From an uncultured Litoreibacter sp. (GTDB taxonomy: Bacteria; Pseudomonadota; Alphaproteobacteria; Rhodobacterales; Rhodobacteraceae): a stretch of DNA of 64,000 nt. The translations under genes were made by a program, and so were the position numbers. Below the pieces are notes generated by a model. The model was not told the origin of the DNA. It made no database searches and saw only the letters and a list, made by a program, of their open reading frames with translations. The stretch spans positions 124,001-188,000 of the forward strand of contig CANLOU010000001.1 of the NCBI GenBank assembly GCA_947492995.1. Reading direction: 5' to 3'. Position 1 is the first letter of the stretch. The number at the start of each line of letters is the position of its first letter. Positions 1 to 10,141 of the stretch are shown here, piece after piece.

Positions 1-261
1 GGCGGCAAATTTGTAGGCCGCGTAGATCAGCAGCGCCGTCACAAACAGCGTAATCGCGGTGATGATGACGAACACGAACCAGTCCAACCAGTGGATGTCG
101 CGGGCCAACTCGGTGGTCGCGGGCTGGAAGTCGATGCCTTTTTCCCAAGGCTTGCCGATGATCTCAAGATCACCCAGCGCGTTGTCGATGTTGGATTGCG
201 CCCAGGCAGCACCTGTCATTGGAAGTGTGGCCAAAGCGCCCAGAATCGTCGAAAGTCGCAT
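1..261 (-). CDS. coxB: Cytochrome c oxidase subunit II, N-terminal part (cut by window edge)
   Basis: The 87 visible codons give a secreted or membrane N-terminus with a cleavable-looking signal (MRLSTILGALATLP..., then AWA-QS). A short periplasmic stretch and a strongly hydrophobic helix follow (about residues 60-82, WFVFVIITAITLFVTALL). This matches subunit II of the aa3-type oxidase, which carries the CuA centre and accepts electrons from cytochrome c. The CuA ligands and second helix lie beyond base 1. An AGGGAA ribosome site precedes the ATG at 261. Identification rests on the N-terminus alone but the pattern is characteristic. Confidence 0.85.
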   Translation of the reverse strand, partial: MRLSTILGALATLPMTGAAWAQSNIDNALGDLEIIGKPWEKGIDFQPATTELARDIHWLDWFVFVIITAITLFVTALLIYAAYKFAA

Positions 262-424
262 AGTGTTTTCCCTGCTATTCAAGGGCGTGCTGCTCGTAGC
301 ACGGAATCCCCCGTTGCGTCTGCCGCTGTCAAAACCATATTAGAGGCTGCGGGGCAAGGCTCACCCGCACTCTCGCGCTACCTTGCCGCAGGCAAATGCG
401 CCCAATTTTGCAGGAGACGCGATT

Positions 425-1852
425 ATGGCCACGAAAATGGACGCCTTCACCCCATTCGAGTCGATGCTCGACCAAGACCGCACCCTGCAAATTCTGCGCT
501 CCGCCACCGATGGGGCGGATGACGGAGAGCTGTTTTTGGAGCGCAAGCGCGGCGAGGTTTTTGCCTTCGACGATGGGCGGCTGAAAACGGCAAGCTACGA
601 CGCGTCCGAAGGCTTCGGGCTGCGCGCCGTGAAGGGCGAAACTGCAGGCTACGCCCACGCCACGGAGATTTCCGAGCGGGCGCTGCTGCGCGCCTCTGAA
701 ACCGCGCGACTGGCAGTTGGTGCAGGCGGCGCAACCCTTGCTGCGGGGCCGCAGGCCACCAATCGTAAGCTCTATACCGACGAGAACCCGATGGACGGGG
801 CCACTTTCCCCGCCAAGGTCGAAACTCTGAAAGAAATTGACGACTTCGCCCGCAGCCTCGACAGCCGCGTGGTGCAGGTGTCGGCATCCCTCGCGGCCTC
901 CCACCAGCAGGTTGCCATTCTGCGCCCCGACGGCGCGTTGGTCTATGATGACCGCCCGATGACCCGCATCAATGTCTCTATCATTGCTGAAAAAGAGGGC
1001 CGCCGCGAAAGCGGCACTGCGGGTGGTGGCGGGCGCGACTTGCTGACGCCGCTGATGGACCGCTCGCATTGGGAAGGGCTGGTGCGGGAGGCATTGCGCA
1101 TTGCGCTCGTCAACCTCGACGCTGTCCCCGCCCCTGCCGGCGTCATGGACGTGGTGCTTGGCCCCGGCTGGCCCGGCATATTGCTGCACGAGGCCATCGG
1201 CCACGGGCTTGAAGGCGACTTCAACCGCAAGAAGACCTCGGCCTTCGCCGGGCTGATGGGCCAGCAGATCGCAGCCAAGGGTGTCACGGTGCTGGATGAC
1301 GGCACCATCCCGGATCGGCGTGGATCAATCACCGTCGATGACGAGGGGACGCCGTCGGGCAAAAACACCCTGATCGAGGACGGCGTTCTGGTGGGTTACA
1401 TGCAGGACCGCCAAAACGCTCGGCTGATGGGGGTCAAACCCACCGGCAACGGCAGGCGCGAAAGCTACGCCCATGCCCCGATGCCCCGCATGACCAACAC
1501 ATATATGCTGGGCGGCGACGCGGACCCGCAAGCCATCGTCAAGGACCTCAAAGACGGCATCTATGCCGTGGGCTTCGGCGGGGGCCAGGTCGACATCACC
1601 AACGGCAAGTTCGTGTTCTCCTGCACCGAGGCCTACCGCGTGCGGAACGGTGTCGTCGGCGAACCGGTGAATGGCGCCACCCTGATCGGCGACGGGGCCA
1701 CCGCGCTGAAGCACATTCAGGCCATTGGCAATGACATGGCGCTGGACCCCGGCATGGGCAATTGCGGCAAGCAGGGCCAATGGGTGCCAGTTGGCGTGGG
1801 CCAGCCAACGCTCAAAATAGGCAACCTGACGGTTGGCGGGTCGCAAACCTGA
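425..1852 (+). CDS. tldD: TldD metalloprotease family protein
   Basis: The product is 475 residues, the usual length for TldD. The signature HEAIGH at about residues 255-260 is the zinc-binding HExxxH of the PmbA/TldD family. In other bacteria TldD works with TldE/PmbA as a cytosolic heterodimeric protease that trims unfolded or modified peptides such as microcin precursors and CcdA. No tldE partner is in the window. I chose the ATG at 425 because AGGAG lies at 411-415; an in-frame start at 383 would add 14 unlike residues. The stop overlaps the next gene by one base (TGATG), so the two are probably translated together. Confidence 0.93.
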   Translation: MATKMDAFTPFESMLDQDRTLQILRSATDGADDGELFLERKRGEVFAFDDGRLKTASYDASEGFGLRAVKGETAGYAHATEISERALLRASETARLAVGAGGATLAAGPQATNRKLYTDENPMDGATFPAKVETLKEIDDFARSLDSRVVQVSASLAASHQQVAILRPDGALVYDDRPMTRINVSIIAEKEGRRESGTAGGGGRDLLTPLMDRSHWEGLVREALRIALVNLDAVPAPAGVMDVVLGPGWPGILLHEAIGHGLEGDFNRKKTSAFAGLMGQQIAAKGVTVLDDGTIPDRRGSITVDDEGTPSGKNTLIEDGVLVGYMQDRQNARLMGVKPTGNGRRESYAHAPMPRMTNTYMLGGDADPQAIVKDLKDGIYAVGFGGGQVDITNGKFVFSCTEAYRVRNGVVGEPVNGATLIGDGATALKHIQAIGNDMALDPGMGNCGKQGQWVPVGVGQPTLKIGNLTVGGSQT

Positions 1853-2319
1853 TGCTGCGCCGCGCCACTGAGGATGATTTCGCCCCGCTTACCATCTTGT
1901 GGGCCGAAGGCTGGGATGCAGGCCACGCAAAGGTTGCGCCGAAGGCCTTGGTCAAGCTGCGTACCGCTGCCAGCTTTCACATGCGACTTCGCAATTTCGG
2001 CGACGACCTGATGGTCACCGGAGAGCGCGGCGCACCCACAGGCTTCGTGGCCTTCAAAGGGAGCCATATCGACCAATTCTACGTCCGCGGCGATCAGCGC
2101 GGCAAAGGATTGGCGGCAAAGCTGATGGCGGCGGCGGAGGCCGAGCTGAAAGCCCGAGGTATCACCAAGGGCGAGTTGGACGTTTCGCCGGGCAATGAAC
2201 GGGCCCGCGCGTTCTATTCTAAATGCGGCTGGACCGAGCGCGGCATCGAGGAAACCACCGTGGACACCTCCAAAGGTCCGTTCAAGCTGCAGCTGCACGT
2301 GTACGAAAAGCTGCTCTAG
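1852..2319 (+). CDS. GNAT family N-acetyltransferase
   Basis: A 155-residue protein with a GNAT fold. The acetyl-CoA-binding motif A is visible as VRGDQRGKGLAAKLM at about residues 79-93, and motif B as NERARAFYSKCGW near the C-terminus. The substrate cannot be read from the sequence. The ATG overlaps the tldD stop codon (TGATG), so this gene is the second of a two-gene operon. A 240-bp gap with no gene follows before dprA. Confidence 0.85.
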   Translation: MLRRATEDDFAPLTILWAEGWDAGHAKVAPKALVKLRTAASFHMRLRNFGDDLMVTGERGAPTGFVAFKGSHIDQFYVRGDQRGKGLAAKLMAAAEAELKARGITKGELDVSPGNERARAFYSKCGWTERGIEETTVDTSKGPFKLQLHVYEKLL

Positions 2320-2539
2320 CAGGCCCGTTGATTCCCTATGGCGATTGTCAAAGCCGCAATGCGTCGAAGTTAGGTGGAATTGGCCTCGCCATATCTGGTG
2401 AGGCGGCGCGATCTATGCGGAACGCACGTTTCGGCATGCCCGAAATTTTTCGTATAAAATTCAGCTAATTGGCGCTTTATTTTTGTCGAGGGTCTTTCCT
2501 TCACACTCCCTTAATATCTGCGGCCCAAATATGATCTCA

Positions 2540-2645
2540 CTGATTAGACGGAGTTACAGATGGCCAGCGACTTGCTGTCTACCCCACCCCCCCTCGCACC
2601 CCCCAAGACGCGGGCCGCGACGGTCAGCTGGCTCCGTCTAATCAG
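2540..2645 (+). promoter_or_regulatory. Long-range mRNA hairpin covering the dprA ribosome binding site
   Basis: Bases 2540-2553 (ctgattagacggag) and 2632-2645 (ctccgtctaatcag) are perfect 14-base complements. Three further pairs (two G-U, one A-U) continue inwards. The left arm contains the Shine-Dalgarno CGGAG at 2549-2553, six bases before the dprA ATG at 2560. The right arm lies in codons 25-29 of dprA. In the mRNA this would close a loop of roughly 75 bases and hide the ribosome site. Pairing is seen directly; a regulatory role is inferred. Confidence 0.5.
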
Positions 2646-3678
2646 ATCTCGCCGCGTCGGGCCTACGACGTTTTTCCGGTTGCTCAGCGAGCATGGCAGC
2701 GCAGACGCGGCACTGGAAGCCCTCCCCCAAATTGCGGCCAATGCGGGCGTTTCAAAATACACTGTTTGCCCGGTCGGCGTGGTGGAGGCGGAGCTGCGCC
2801 GCGGCGCACAGCTTGGGGCAAAGCTGTTGTGCTATGGCGGCGAAAACTACCCCGCGCAGCTTTGCGACATTTCCGACCCTCCTCCCGCGCTTTGGGCGCT
2901 TGGCGACGTCTCACTCACGGAACGGCCTGCCATCGCGCTTGTGGGTGCCCGCAACGCGTCTTCGCTGGGCACCCGCATGGCAACCACATTGGCCAAGGGC
3001 CTTGGAGAGGCGAGGTTCGCCGTCGCATCAGGCCTTGCGCGCGGCATCGACACGGCGGCACATCTCGCCACGCTGGAAAGCGGCACGATCGCCGTTCAAG
3101 CGGGCGGCGTTGATGTGATCTATCCTCGCGAAAACGCGGTGCTGCATGACCAGATCGCCCAAACCGGCCTGCGCCTGTCCGAACAGCCCTTGGGCGTTGA
3201 GCCGATGGCGCGGCATTTCCCGCGTCGCAACCGCATCATCTCGGGCCTCGCGCGCGCTGTCGTGGTGGTGGAGGCAGCCGCCAAATCCGGTTCTCTCATC
3301 ACCGCGCGAGAGGCTTTGGACCAAGGCCGCGACGTGCTGGTTGTCCCCGGCCACCCGTTCGACGCGCGGTCGGCAGGATGCAATATGCTGATCCGTGACG
3401 GCGCGACATTGGTCCGTTCCGTGCAGGATGTGCTGGAGACCCTTGCAAAGCCGCAGGCGCAACAGCCAAAGCTCCATGCGCCCAAAAAGAAGCCTGTCCA
3501 CAATGCGGGCCCCGCCCATGCGCAAATTCTGGGGCTGCTCGGCCCAACCCCGGTCGCAGAGGATCAATTGATCCGCGATCTGGATGTGCATCCAGATTTG
3601 GTCACGCCGCAGCTATTGGCGTTGGAATTGGAAGGCAAAATTACGCGTCAGGCTGGCGGGCTGCTCAGCCGGATTTGA
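2560..3678 (+). CDS. dprA: DNA-processing protein DprA
   Basis: A 372-residue DprA/Smf protein, which loads RecA onto incoming single-stranded DNA in natural transformation. The Rossmann-type core spans about residues 75-290, with VGARNASSLG and ASGLARGID nucleotide-binding loops, FPRRNRIISGL and a SGSLITAREAL segment. A winged-helix domain occupies the last 65 residues. The ATG at 2560 has CGGAG six bases upstream, and the N-terminal SWLRLIRSRRVG block is typical of the family. The gene overlaps the convergent exporter gene by 14 bases. Its ribosome site is inside a strong inverted repeat (2540-2645). Confidence 0.95.
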   Translation: MASDLLSTPPPLAPPKTRAATVSWLRLIRSRRVGPTTFFRLLSEHGSADAALEALPQIAANAGVSKYTVCPVGVVEAELRRGAQLGAKLLCYGGENYPAQLCDISDPPPALWALGDVSLTERPAIALVGARNASSLGTRMATTLAKGLGEARFAVASGLARGIDTAAHLATLESGTIAVQAGGVDVIYPRENAVLHDQIAQTGLRLSEQPLGVEPMARHFPRRNRIISGLARAVVVVEAAAKSGSLITAREALDQGRDVLVVPGHPFDARSAGCNMLIRDGATLVRSVQDVLETLAKPQAQQPKLHAPKKKPVHNAGPAHAQILGLLGPTPVAEDQLIRDLDVHPDLVTPQLLALELEGKITRQAGGLLSRI

Positions 3679-4498
3679 GCCGCACCAGCGACAGCGCAAT
3701 GCCGCCCAGAACGACCAGGCTACCCGCTACAATTTGCCAGCTCACCGCCTCGCCCAGAACCACAAGCCCGCCGACAATCGCGATCACCGGCACGCTCAGT
3801 TGCGCCACGCCAGCGACGCTGGCATGCAGCTGTGGCAGCAGCTTGTACCAAAGCGCGTAGCCCAAGGCCGACGTGATCCCGCCCGACAAAACCGCCATGC
3901 TCAGGCCAAACCCGTTTGGCAACGCGGCCTCGCCTGCCAGCAGTGTCAGGCCAACCAAGGGCACGGACCAGATGAAATTCAGCGCTGTTGCTTGCAGCGG
4001 ATTGGCCACACCGCGCCCGATCAGGGAATAGATGCCCCATCCCAAAGCCGCCAAGCCCATAAACACAACACCGATCTGCGCGCCCGCAACCGTCGCCACA
4101 CCGCCCACAATCCAAGTGAGGCCCGCCAATGCGACAATCATCCCGACCCATCGCATAAGGGGCACGCGTTCCCCACCGATGAGGGCACCGGCAAACATGG
4201 TCACCTGCACGCCGCCAAACAGGATCAAGGCCCCAAGCCCCGCGTCCAGCGCGATATAGGCTTGGCTGAAGCCAACCAAATAGGCCGTCAGGCCCAAGAC
4301 GCCCCACAGGCTTGGGGCTTTCCAAAGGGTGCCTCCCTGCGAAAGCACCAAAACCGCAAGGACAGCTGCGCCGGACACGACCCTCACCAGCGCAAACATG
4401 TCCGCAGATATGCCCCCCGACGCCACGCCGACGCGGTTCAGCAGGGAGTTGGCCGCAAACGCCGCCATGGTCAGCGCAACAAGGAGACATAATTTCAT
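3665..4498 (-). CDS. DMT-superfamily transporter (EamA type)
   Basis: A 277-residue integral membrane protein with about ten hydrophobic helices arranged as two EamA repeats, the layout of drug/metabolite exporters. Substrate is unknown; family members export amino acids, metabolites or drugs. I prefer the ATG at 4498 (MKLCLLVALTMAAF...), preceded by an AAGGG-like site; an earlier in-frame start would add 12 hydrophilic residues. The 3' end overlaps dprA tail to tail. A GNAT gene lies 48 bases upstream on the same strand. Confidence 0.87.
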   Translation of the reverse strand: MKLCLLVALTMAAFAANSLLNRVGVASGGISADMFALVRVVSGAAVLAVLVLSQGGTLWKAPSLWGVLGLTAYLVGFSQAYIALDAGLGALILFGGVQVTMFAGALIGGERVPLMRWVGMIVALAGLTWIVGGVATVAGAQIGVVFMGLAALGWGIYSLIGRGVANPLQATALNFIWSVPLVGLTLLAGEAALPNGFGLSMAVLSGGITSALGYALWYKLLPQLHASVAGVAQLSVPVIAIVGGLVVLGEAVSWQIVAGSLVVLGGIALSLVRLKSG

Positions 4499-4546
4499 GC
4501 CCGTACCCTTCTCAGCGCAGGTGGGCCTTGGCAACGCACAAAAGCG

Positions 4547-5035
4547 CTACTGCGGCGCAGCGAACGCCTTTGGGTACACCAATGTTGCCACCGGGACCGT
4601 CATATCAGGCGCGGCAAGCAGCGTGTTTTCGGTGCCGAAAGGCGAGGTCAGCCGCGCCGCGCGCGTTGCAAGAAATCCGCAGCGGCGGTAGAATTTTCCG
4701 TCACCCAAAACGACCAATGTGCGGCCCAAGCCGCCCACCATTTCGTCAACCAGACCTTTGACCATGAACATGCCGCGCCCCTCGCGTTGCCAATCGGGAT
4801 GCACCGCGACAGGGGCAAGGCACAACCAGCCCTCTGGTGCGGTAAAGCGCGACACGGCAAGATAGCCCGCCGCCTCGTCACCCCATGGCATGACGATCTC
4901 GCGAAACAGCGCCTTTTCGGCCCGCAGGTCGCGCACCAGCTTGGCCTCATTGTTTCCCCCGAACGCAGCCACCAATAGCCGGTCAATCGCGTCATGGTCA
5001 GCCGCGCGGGCTTCTCTGGTGAAACTTGGATCCAT
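4547..5035 (-). CDS. GNAT family N-acetyltransferase (YhbS-like)
   Basis: A 162-residue acetyltransferase resembling the YhbS subgroup. It has PVAVHPDWQREGRG for acetyl-CoA binding at about residues 76-89, followed by VVLGDGKFYRRCGF, the usual second half of this subgroup. It probably forms a two-gene unit with the EamA exporter downstream (48-base gap). This suggests acetylation and export of a small molecule, but that pairing is inference. Confidence 0.82.
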   Translation of the reverse strand: MDPSFTREARAADHDAIDRLLVAAFGGNNEAKLVRDLRAEKALFREIVMPWGDEAAGYLAVSRFTAPEGWLCLAPVAVHPDWQREGRGMFMVKGLVDEMVGGLGRTLVVLGDGKFYRRCGFLATRAARLTSPFGTENTLLAAPDMTVPVATLVYPKAFAAPQ

Positions 5036-5104
5036 TTACCCGTCCCTCAACACGTAAAACATCTGGAACCTTCATACATAAGTTGACGTAAGGTTACAGC
5101 ACCC

Positions 5105-5139
5105 CAAAGAAAAAGGAGCGGCCAGTGTGACCGCTCCTT
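5105..5139 (-). terminator. Rho-independent terminator of groESL
   Basis: Read leftwards, GGAGCGG, a short loop and CCGCTCC (5115-5137) are followed by TTTTTCTTT. This is a textbook intrinsic terminator about 90 bases after the groEL stop. A weaker 7-bp stem (5204-5220, CAAACTC/GAGTTTG) sits directly after the stop codon. Confidence 0.85.
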
Positions 5140-5223
5140 CTCAATATTTGCGAATGGGTACCTCAGGGTGATTTTCTGACGAAAACCGCCTATCGCACGA
5201 ACTCAAACTCAAAGAGTTTGAAT

Positions 5224-6894
<1,671 letters not shown>

Positions 6895-6943
6895 TCAGAA
6901 TTTGTGTAAAGCCGTAGGGTGCGTGATCTCACGCACCAACCGA

Positions 6944-7231
6944 TCAGGACAGAATGCCCAGAACGTCGCTTTCTTTCATGATAAGCAGCTCTTTGCCGTC
7001 TACGGTGACTTCTGTGCCGGACCATTTGCCGAACAGAATTTTGTCGCCTGTTTTGACAGCCATCGGGATCAGTTCGCCCGAATCCTTGCGCGCGCCTTCG
7101 CCTGCGGCGACGATAACGCCCTCAGCAGGCTTTTCTTTCGCGCTTTCAGGAATGATCAGACCACCGGCGGTTTTTTCGTCGCCTTCGGTGCGTTCCACAA
7201 GAACGCGGTCGTGAAGCGGTGTTAATGCCAT
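6944..7231 (-). CDS. groES: Co-chaperonin GroES (10 kDa)
   Basis: A 95-residue GroES with the standard start [13 protein letters not shown], the mobile loop [13 protein letters not shown] at about residues 20-32 and the C-terminal block [13 protein letters not shown]. It caps GroEL to make the closed folding chamber. The ATG at 7231 gives the canonical length; an upstream in-frame start would run into the CIRCE region. First gene of the groESL operon, with promoter and operator directly upstream. Confidence 0.97.
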   Translation of the reverse strand: MALTPLHDRVLVERTEGDEKTAGGLIIPESAKEKPAEGVIVAAGEGARKDSGELIPMAVKTGDKILFGKWSGTEVTVDGKELLIMKESDVLGILS

Positions 7232-7283
7232 CTTTGTAGCTCCCAGCTCAAAGTTAGTTCCACTTGGCCCCCATCTGGGACCG

Positions 7284-7310
7284 TTAGCACTCACCTATGT
7301 CGAGTGCTAA
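7284..7310 (-). promoter_or_regulatory. CIRCE operator (HrcA binding site)
   Basis: TTAGCACTC, nine spacer bases and GAGTGCTAA form a perfect CIRCE inverted repeat, 53 bases before the groES ATG. HrcA bound here represses groESL at normal temperature. The operator begins just after the predicted -10 box, so it covers the expected transcription start. hrcA itself is not in the window. Confidence 0.96.
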
Positions 7311-7317
7311 CGCAGCG

Positions 7318-7346
7318 TAGCTAAGGAGCAAGCGAAGCTGAGTCAA
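7318..7346 (-). promoter_or_regulatory. groESL promoter (sigma-70 type)
   Basis: On the minus strand, TTGACT (7346-7341) and TAGCTA (7323-7318) are separated by exactly 17 bases. The predicted start point falls in the CIRCE element just downstream, as in other HrcA-controlled promoters. Confidence 0.75.
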
Positions 7347-7394
7347 CAGCCCTCCCCGCAATTTTTTCATGGTTAGGCTTCTGTTAAGAAACTC

Positions 7395-8504
7395 TTACAT
7401 ATTCGGGAAGTAATCTTCGCACGTGCCCTCGCGGTAGACATCCGCCGTACAGCAATGCAGGCCACCGCCGAACGCATAGGCATCGCGCAGCTCGACCTCG
7501 ACCACATTCATGCCCAACTTGTCCATCTGCTCGGCCTGATAGACCTCGGATTTCTCAACGCAGACGGTTTTGGGGTCCAGCACCAGTACGTTCATCGAAA
7601 GCCACGTCGACGAATAGCACAAAGGCGGCGGCGCGTTATGCGCGGGCTGCGCCGCGTCCACGATCTGCCAGTCGTTCTTCTCGAACATCTTGCGCTGGTC
7701 GTCCGGCAGCCGGCGCTGTGGGTTGTTCAAGATCAAGCCCGGCCGCAACGGCGTGAAGGTCGCGTCGATATGGATCGGGTACGGGTCGCCCGGGAAATTC
7801 ACCGTATGCACGCGGTGATCGGGGTAATGCCGTCGCAGCCATTCGATGCCCTTCAGGTTGGTCGTGAACCCGTGCTGCACCACCAAGTCGCGCCCAAAGC
7901 GCAGCACATCAGCCGCGTCAAACAGCGGCTCTTTCTCGGTGGTGACAAAGAACTTCTCCGCCGCCCATTGCAGCCGCTTCTCGTTGCCGATTTTGTCGCT
8001 CAGATAATCAGGGTGGTAGTCCGCGTCCGTCAGCCGCGGCTTCGGGGCGCTTTCATGGCGGAAATTCGGGTCCTCGTCGAAATACCGCTCCATCAGCGGG
8101 CGGTAGTTCAGGTATTCAAACCAGCGGCAGCGATAGGACATCGTCGCCTCTAGCATTTCCGAGCCTACCGTCAGCAGCACGTCACGCGGCGGCATGCAGC
8201 CAAACTGGCTGTCCGTGTGGAAATCCGGCGTCGTCACTGGCTTTGAGTGGTCAATGCTGTCGGGCCGGTCCACCCGGATGCCGCGCTTTTTCAGCATCGC
8301 GGCAAAGTTGTCCAACAACTCGTTGGCGCGGTCGATCGTTTCTTGCGGGCGGCGGCCCCACTGGCCCCGCATGTCGCTGTCTTCCGGCACTTTGGCGTCC
8401 AATGCGGGCTCTTCCGGCGGGATATGGCAGTCGTCGGCGCGGCCCACGATGACATGCTTCAACGGGTCCCATTCGTTCCAGCTATTCACGACAGTCTTTT
8501 GCAT
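7395..8504 (-). CDS. Glycine amidinotransferase-like enzyme
   Basis: A 369-residue member of the amidinotransferase (pentein) family, closest in layout to arginine:glycine and inosamine-phosphate amidinotransferases. The catalytic triad is visible: FDAADVLRFGRD (Asp, about residue 197), HIDATF (His, about 246) and GGGLHCCTADV (Cys near the C-terminus). Expected chemistry is transfer of an amidino group from arginine to an amine, giving a guanidino product; the acceptor is unknown. ATG at 8504 follows GGGAGG; a TTG six codons earlier is less likely. No partner genes for creatine or streptomycin-type pathways lie nearby. It is divergent from the diguanylate cyclase. Confidence 0.85.
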   Translation of the reverse strand: MQKTVVNSWNEWDPLKHVIVGRADDCHIPPEEPALDAKVPEDSDMRGQWGRRPQETIDRANELLDNFAAMLKKRGIRVDRPDSIDHSKPVTTPDFHTDSQFGCMPPRDVLLTVGSEMLEATMSYRCRWFEYLNYRPLMERYFDEDPNFRHESAPKPRLTDADYHPDYLSDKIGNEKRLQWAAEKFFVTTEKEPLFDAADVLRFGRDLVVQHGFTTNLKGIEWLRRHYPDHRVHTVNFPGDPYPIHIDATFTPLRPGLILNNPQRRLPDDQRKMFEKNDWQIVDAAQPAHNAPPPLCYSSTWLSMNVLVLDPKTVCVEKSEVYQAEQMDKLGMNVVEVELRDAYAFGGGLHCCTADVYREGTCEDYFPNM

Positions 8505-8689
8505 GAGGCCCTCCCAAGCCAAATCACCCGACGCGCAGTGCTATCTGCAACATCGCGGCTCGGCAAGCGGTCGTTAAAACTTGAACAAAATCGTGGTTAG
8601 AATTGGCTGGTCGTTGCCGCGCCATACCCCCATTCATTAATCGTTTCGGGCCATAAGGTCCCTGCCCTAAATGAGTGCCGTTCAAAGCC

Positions 8690-10141
8690 ATGACCAAACC
8701 CATATCAAAAGGTGATTTCGACCGGTACGCCGTGATGGCCGCCGAATTCAGCCGCGACGCGCTGTTGGTCACCGATATCGAAGACAGGGTCGTCTGGCTT
8801 AACAAGGGCTTTGAAACCCTCACCGGATTTTCAATGAACGAAATGCTGGGCCGCACGCCGGGGGAATTTCTGCGCGGCGATCTGACGGAAACCGATGCCA
8901 TCCAGAAGATCGACGACTGCATCACCCACCGCAGGCCCGTCGACATCGAAGTGCAGTATCGCCGCAAGGACAACACCGCCTTCTGGATGGAAAGCCGCAT
9001 CACGCCCATCTTTGCCAAAGACGGCAGCCACACGCATTTCATGTCCTCCTCGCGCGATGTCACCGCGCGGCGCGCGCTGGAAAAATCGACACGCGAAGCC
9101 ACCGAAAACGAACAGCTGCGCCAGCAGGAACGCCGCCTGCTCAGTCAGGTCAGCGAATGGCTCTATTCCGCCAAGTCGTTGGAGGAATTGTTGCAGGTCA
9201 TCTCCAAGTCGCTCGAAACACTGATGCCGGAGGCCGAGGGCCAGCTTTATATCTACTCCAATTCCCGCGACACGCTGGATCTTAACATCCAATGGGGCGG
9301 CAGCGGCGCGGCCACCAAACATATCGAGCCTGACGATTGCTGGGCATTGCGCCGCGGCCGCGCCTACGCTTACGGGATGCGGCCCATTGAATTTCCCTGC
9401 GGCCACAGCCACGCGGTGGAGGACGACTCTCCCTATTTCTGCGTCCCCATCACCGCGCATGGCCAGACCAACGGGTTGCTGCATCTCAATTTCGGGGCCT
9501 TCGCCCCCGACCGCGCCCAGCGCGAAAAGTTCAAATACTTCCTCGACCAACGCTGGGAACTGGCGCTGCTATGCGCCGAGCAAATCAGCCTCGCCATCGC
9601 CAATGTGCAGCTGCGTCAGGAGCTGCTGGACCAGTCCGTGCGCGACCCGCTCACCAACCTGTGGAACCGCCGCTGGTTCCTTGAGGCCGCGCATCGCCAA
9701 ATCAATTCCAGCCGGTCCGCTGGCACAAACTGCTCCGTCATCTCGATTGATGTGGACCACTTCAAAAAGTTCAACGACCACCACGGCCATGACGCGGGCG
9801 ATCTGGTCTTGCGCGCGCTCGGGGCGCGCATGATCGAGTTCTTTACCACCGACGCCTCCCCCTGCCGTTTGGGCGGCGAAGAATTCATCGTGCTCTGCGC
9901 CAACAAAACGCTCGAAGAAACCTGCGCGCTGGCCGACGCATTCCGCCAGCAGGTTGAGGCCCTGAACGTCAAATATTCAGGCGAGTCGCTGCCCAAAATC
10001 ACCATCTCTGCCGGGGTCGCGGTTTGGCCCGAACATGCCATGCATGTCGCTGATCTGGTCAAGGCCGCCGATGTGGCGCTTTACAAAGCCAAGGCGCAGG
10101 GCCGCAATCAGGTCCAGGCCTATGAAGACACCCCCGCCTGA
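8690..10141 (+). CDS. Diguanylate cyclase with PAS and GAF sensor domains
   Basis: About 483 residues. A PAS domain with PAC tail spans about residues 15-130, a short coiled linker 130-150, a GAF-like domain 155-305 and a GGDEF domain 315-480. The active-site signature reads GGEEF, a catalytically competent variant, with RDPLTNLWNRR at the domain start. It should make cyclic di-GMP from two GTP. The RxxD inhibitory site expected five residues before GGEEF is absent (TTDA there), so product feedback is probably lost. The start is uncertain: ATG 8690 or an in-frame GTG at 8675. It overlaps the convergent DUF2161 gene by 22 bases. Confidence 0.88.
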   Translation: MTKPISKGDFDRYAVMAAEFSRDALLVTDIEDRVVWLNKGFETLTGFSMNEMLGRTPGEFLRGDLTETDAIQKIDDCITHRRPVDIEVQYRRKDNTAFWMESRITPIFAKDGSHTHFMSSSRDVTARRALEKSTREATENEQLRQQERRLLSQVSEWLYSAKSLEELLQVISKSLETLMPEAEGQLYIYSNSRDTLDLNIQWGGSGAATKHIEPDDCWALRRGRAYAYGMRPIEFPCGHSHAVEDDSPYFCVPITAHGQTNGLLHLNFGAFAPDRAQREKFKYFLDQRWELALLCAEQISLAIANVQLRQELLDQSVRDPLTNLWNRRWFLEAAHRQINSSRSAGTNCSVISIDVDHFKKFNDHHGHDAGDLVLRALGARMIEFFTTDASPCRLGGEEFIVLCANKTLEETCALADAFRQQVEALNVKYSGESLPKITISAGVAVWPEHAMHVADLVKAADVALYKAKAQGRNQVQAYEDTPA

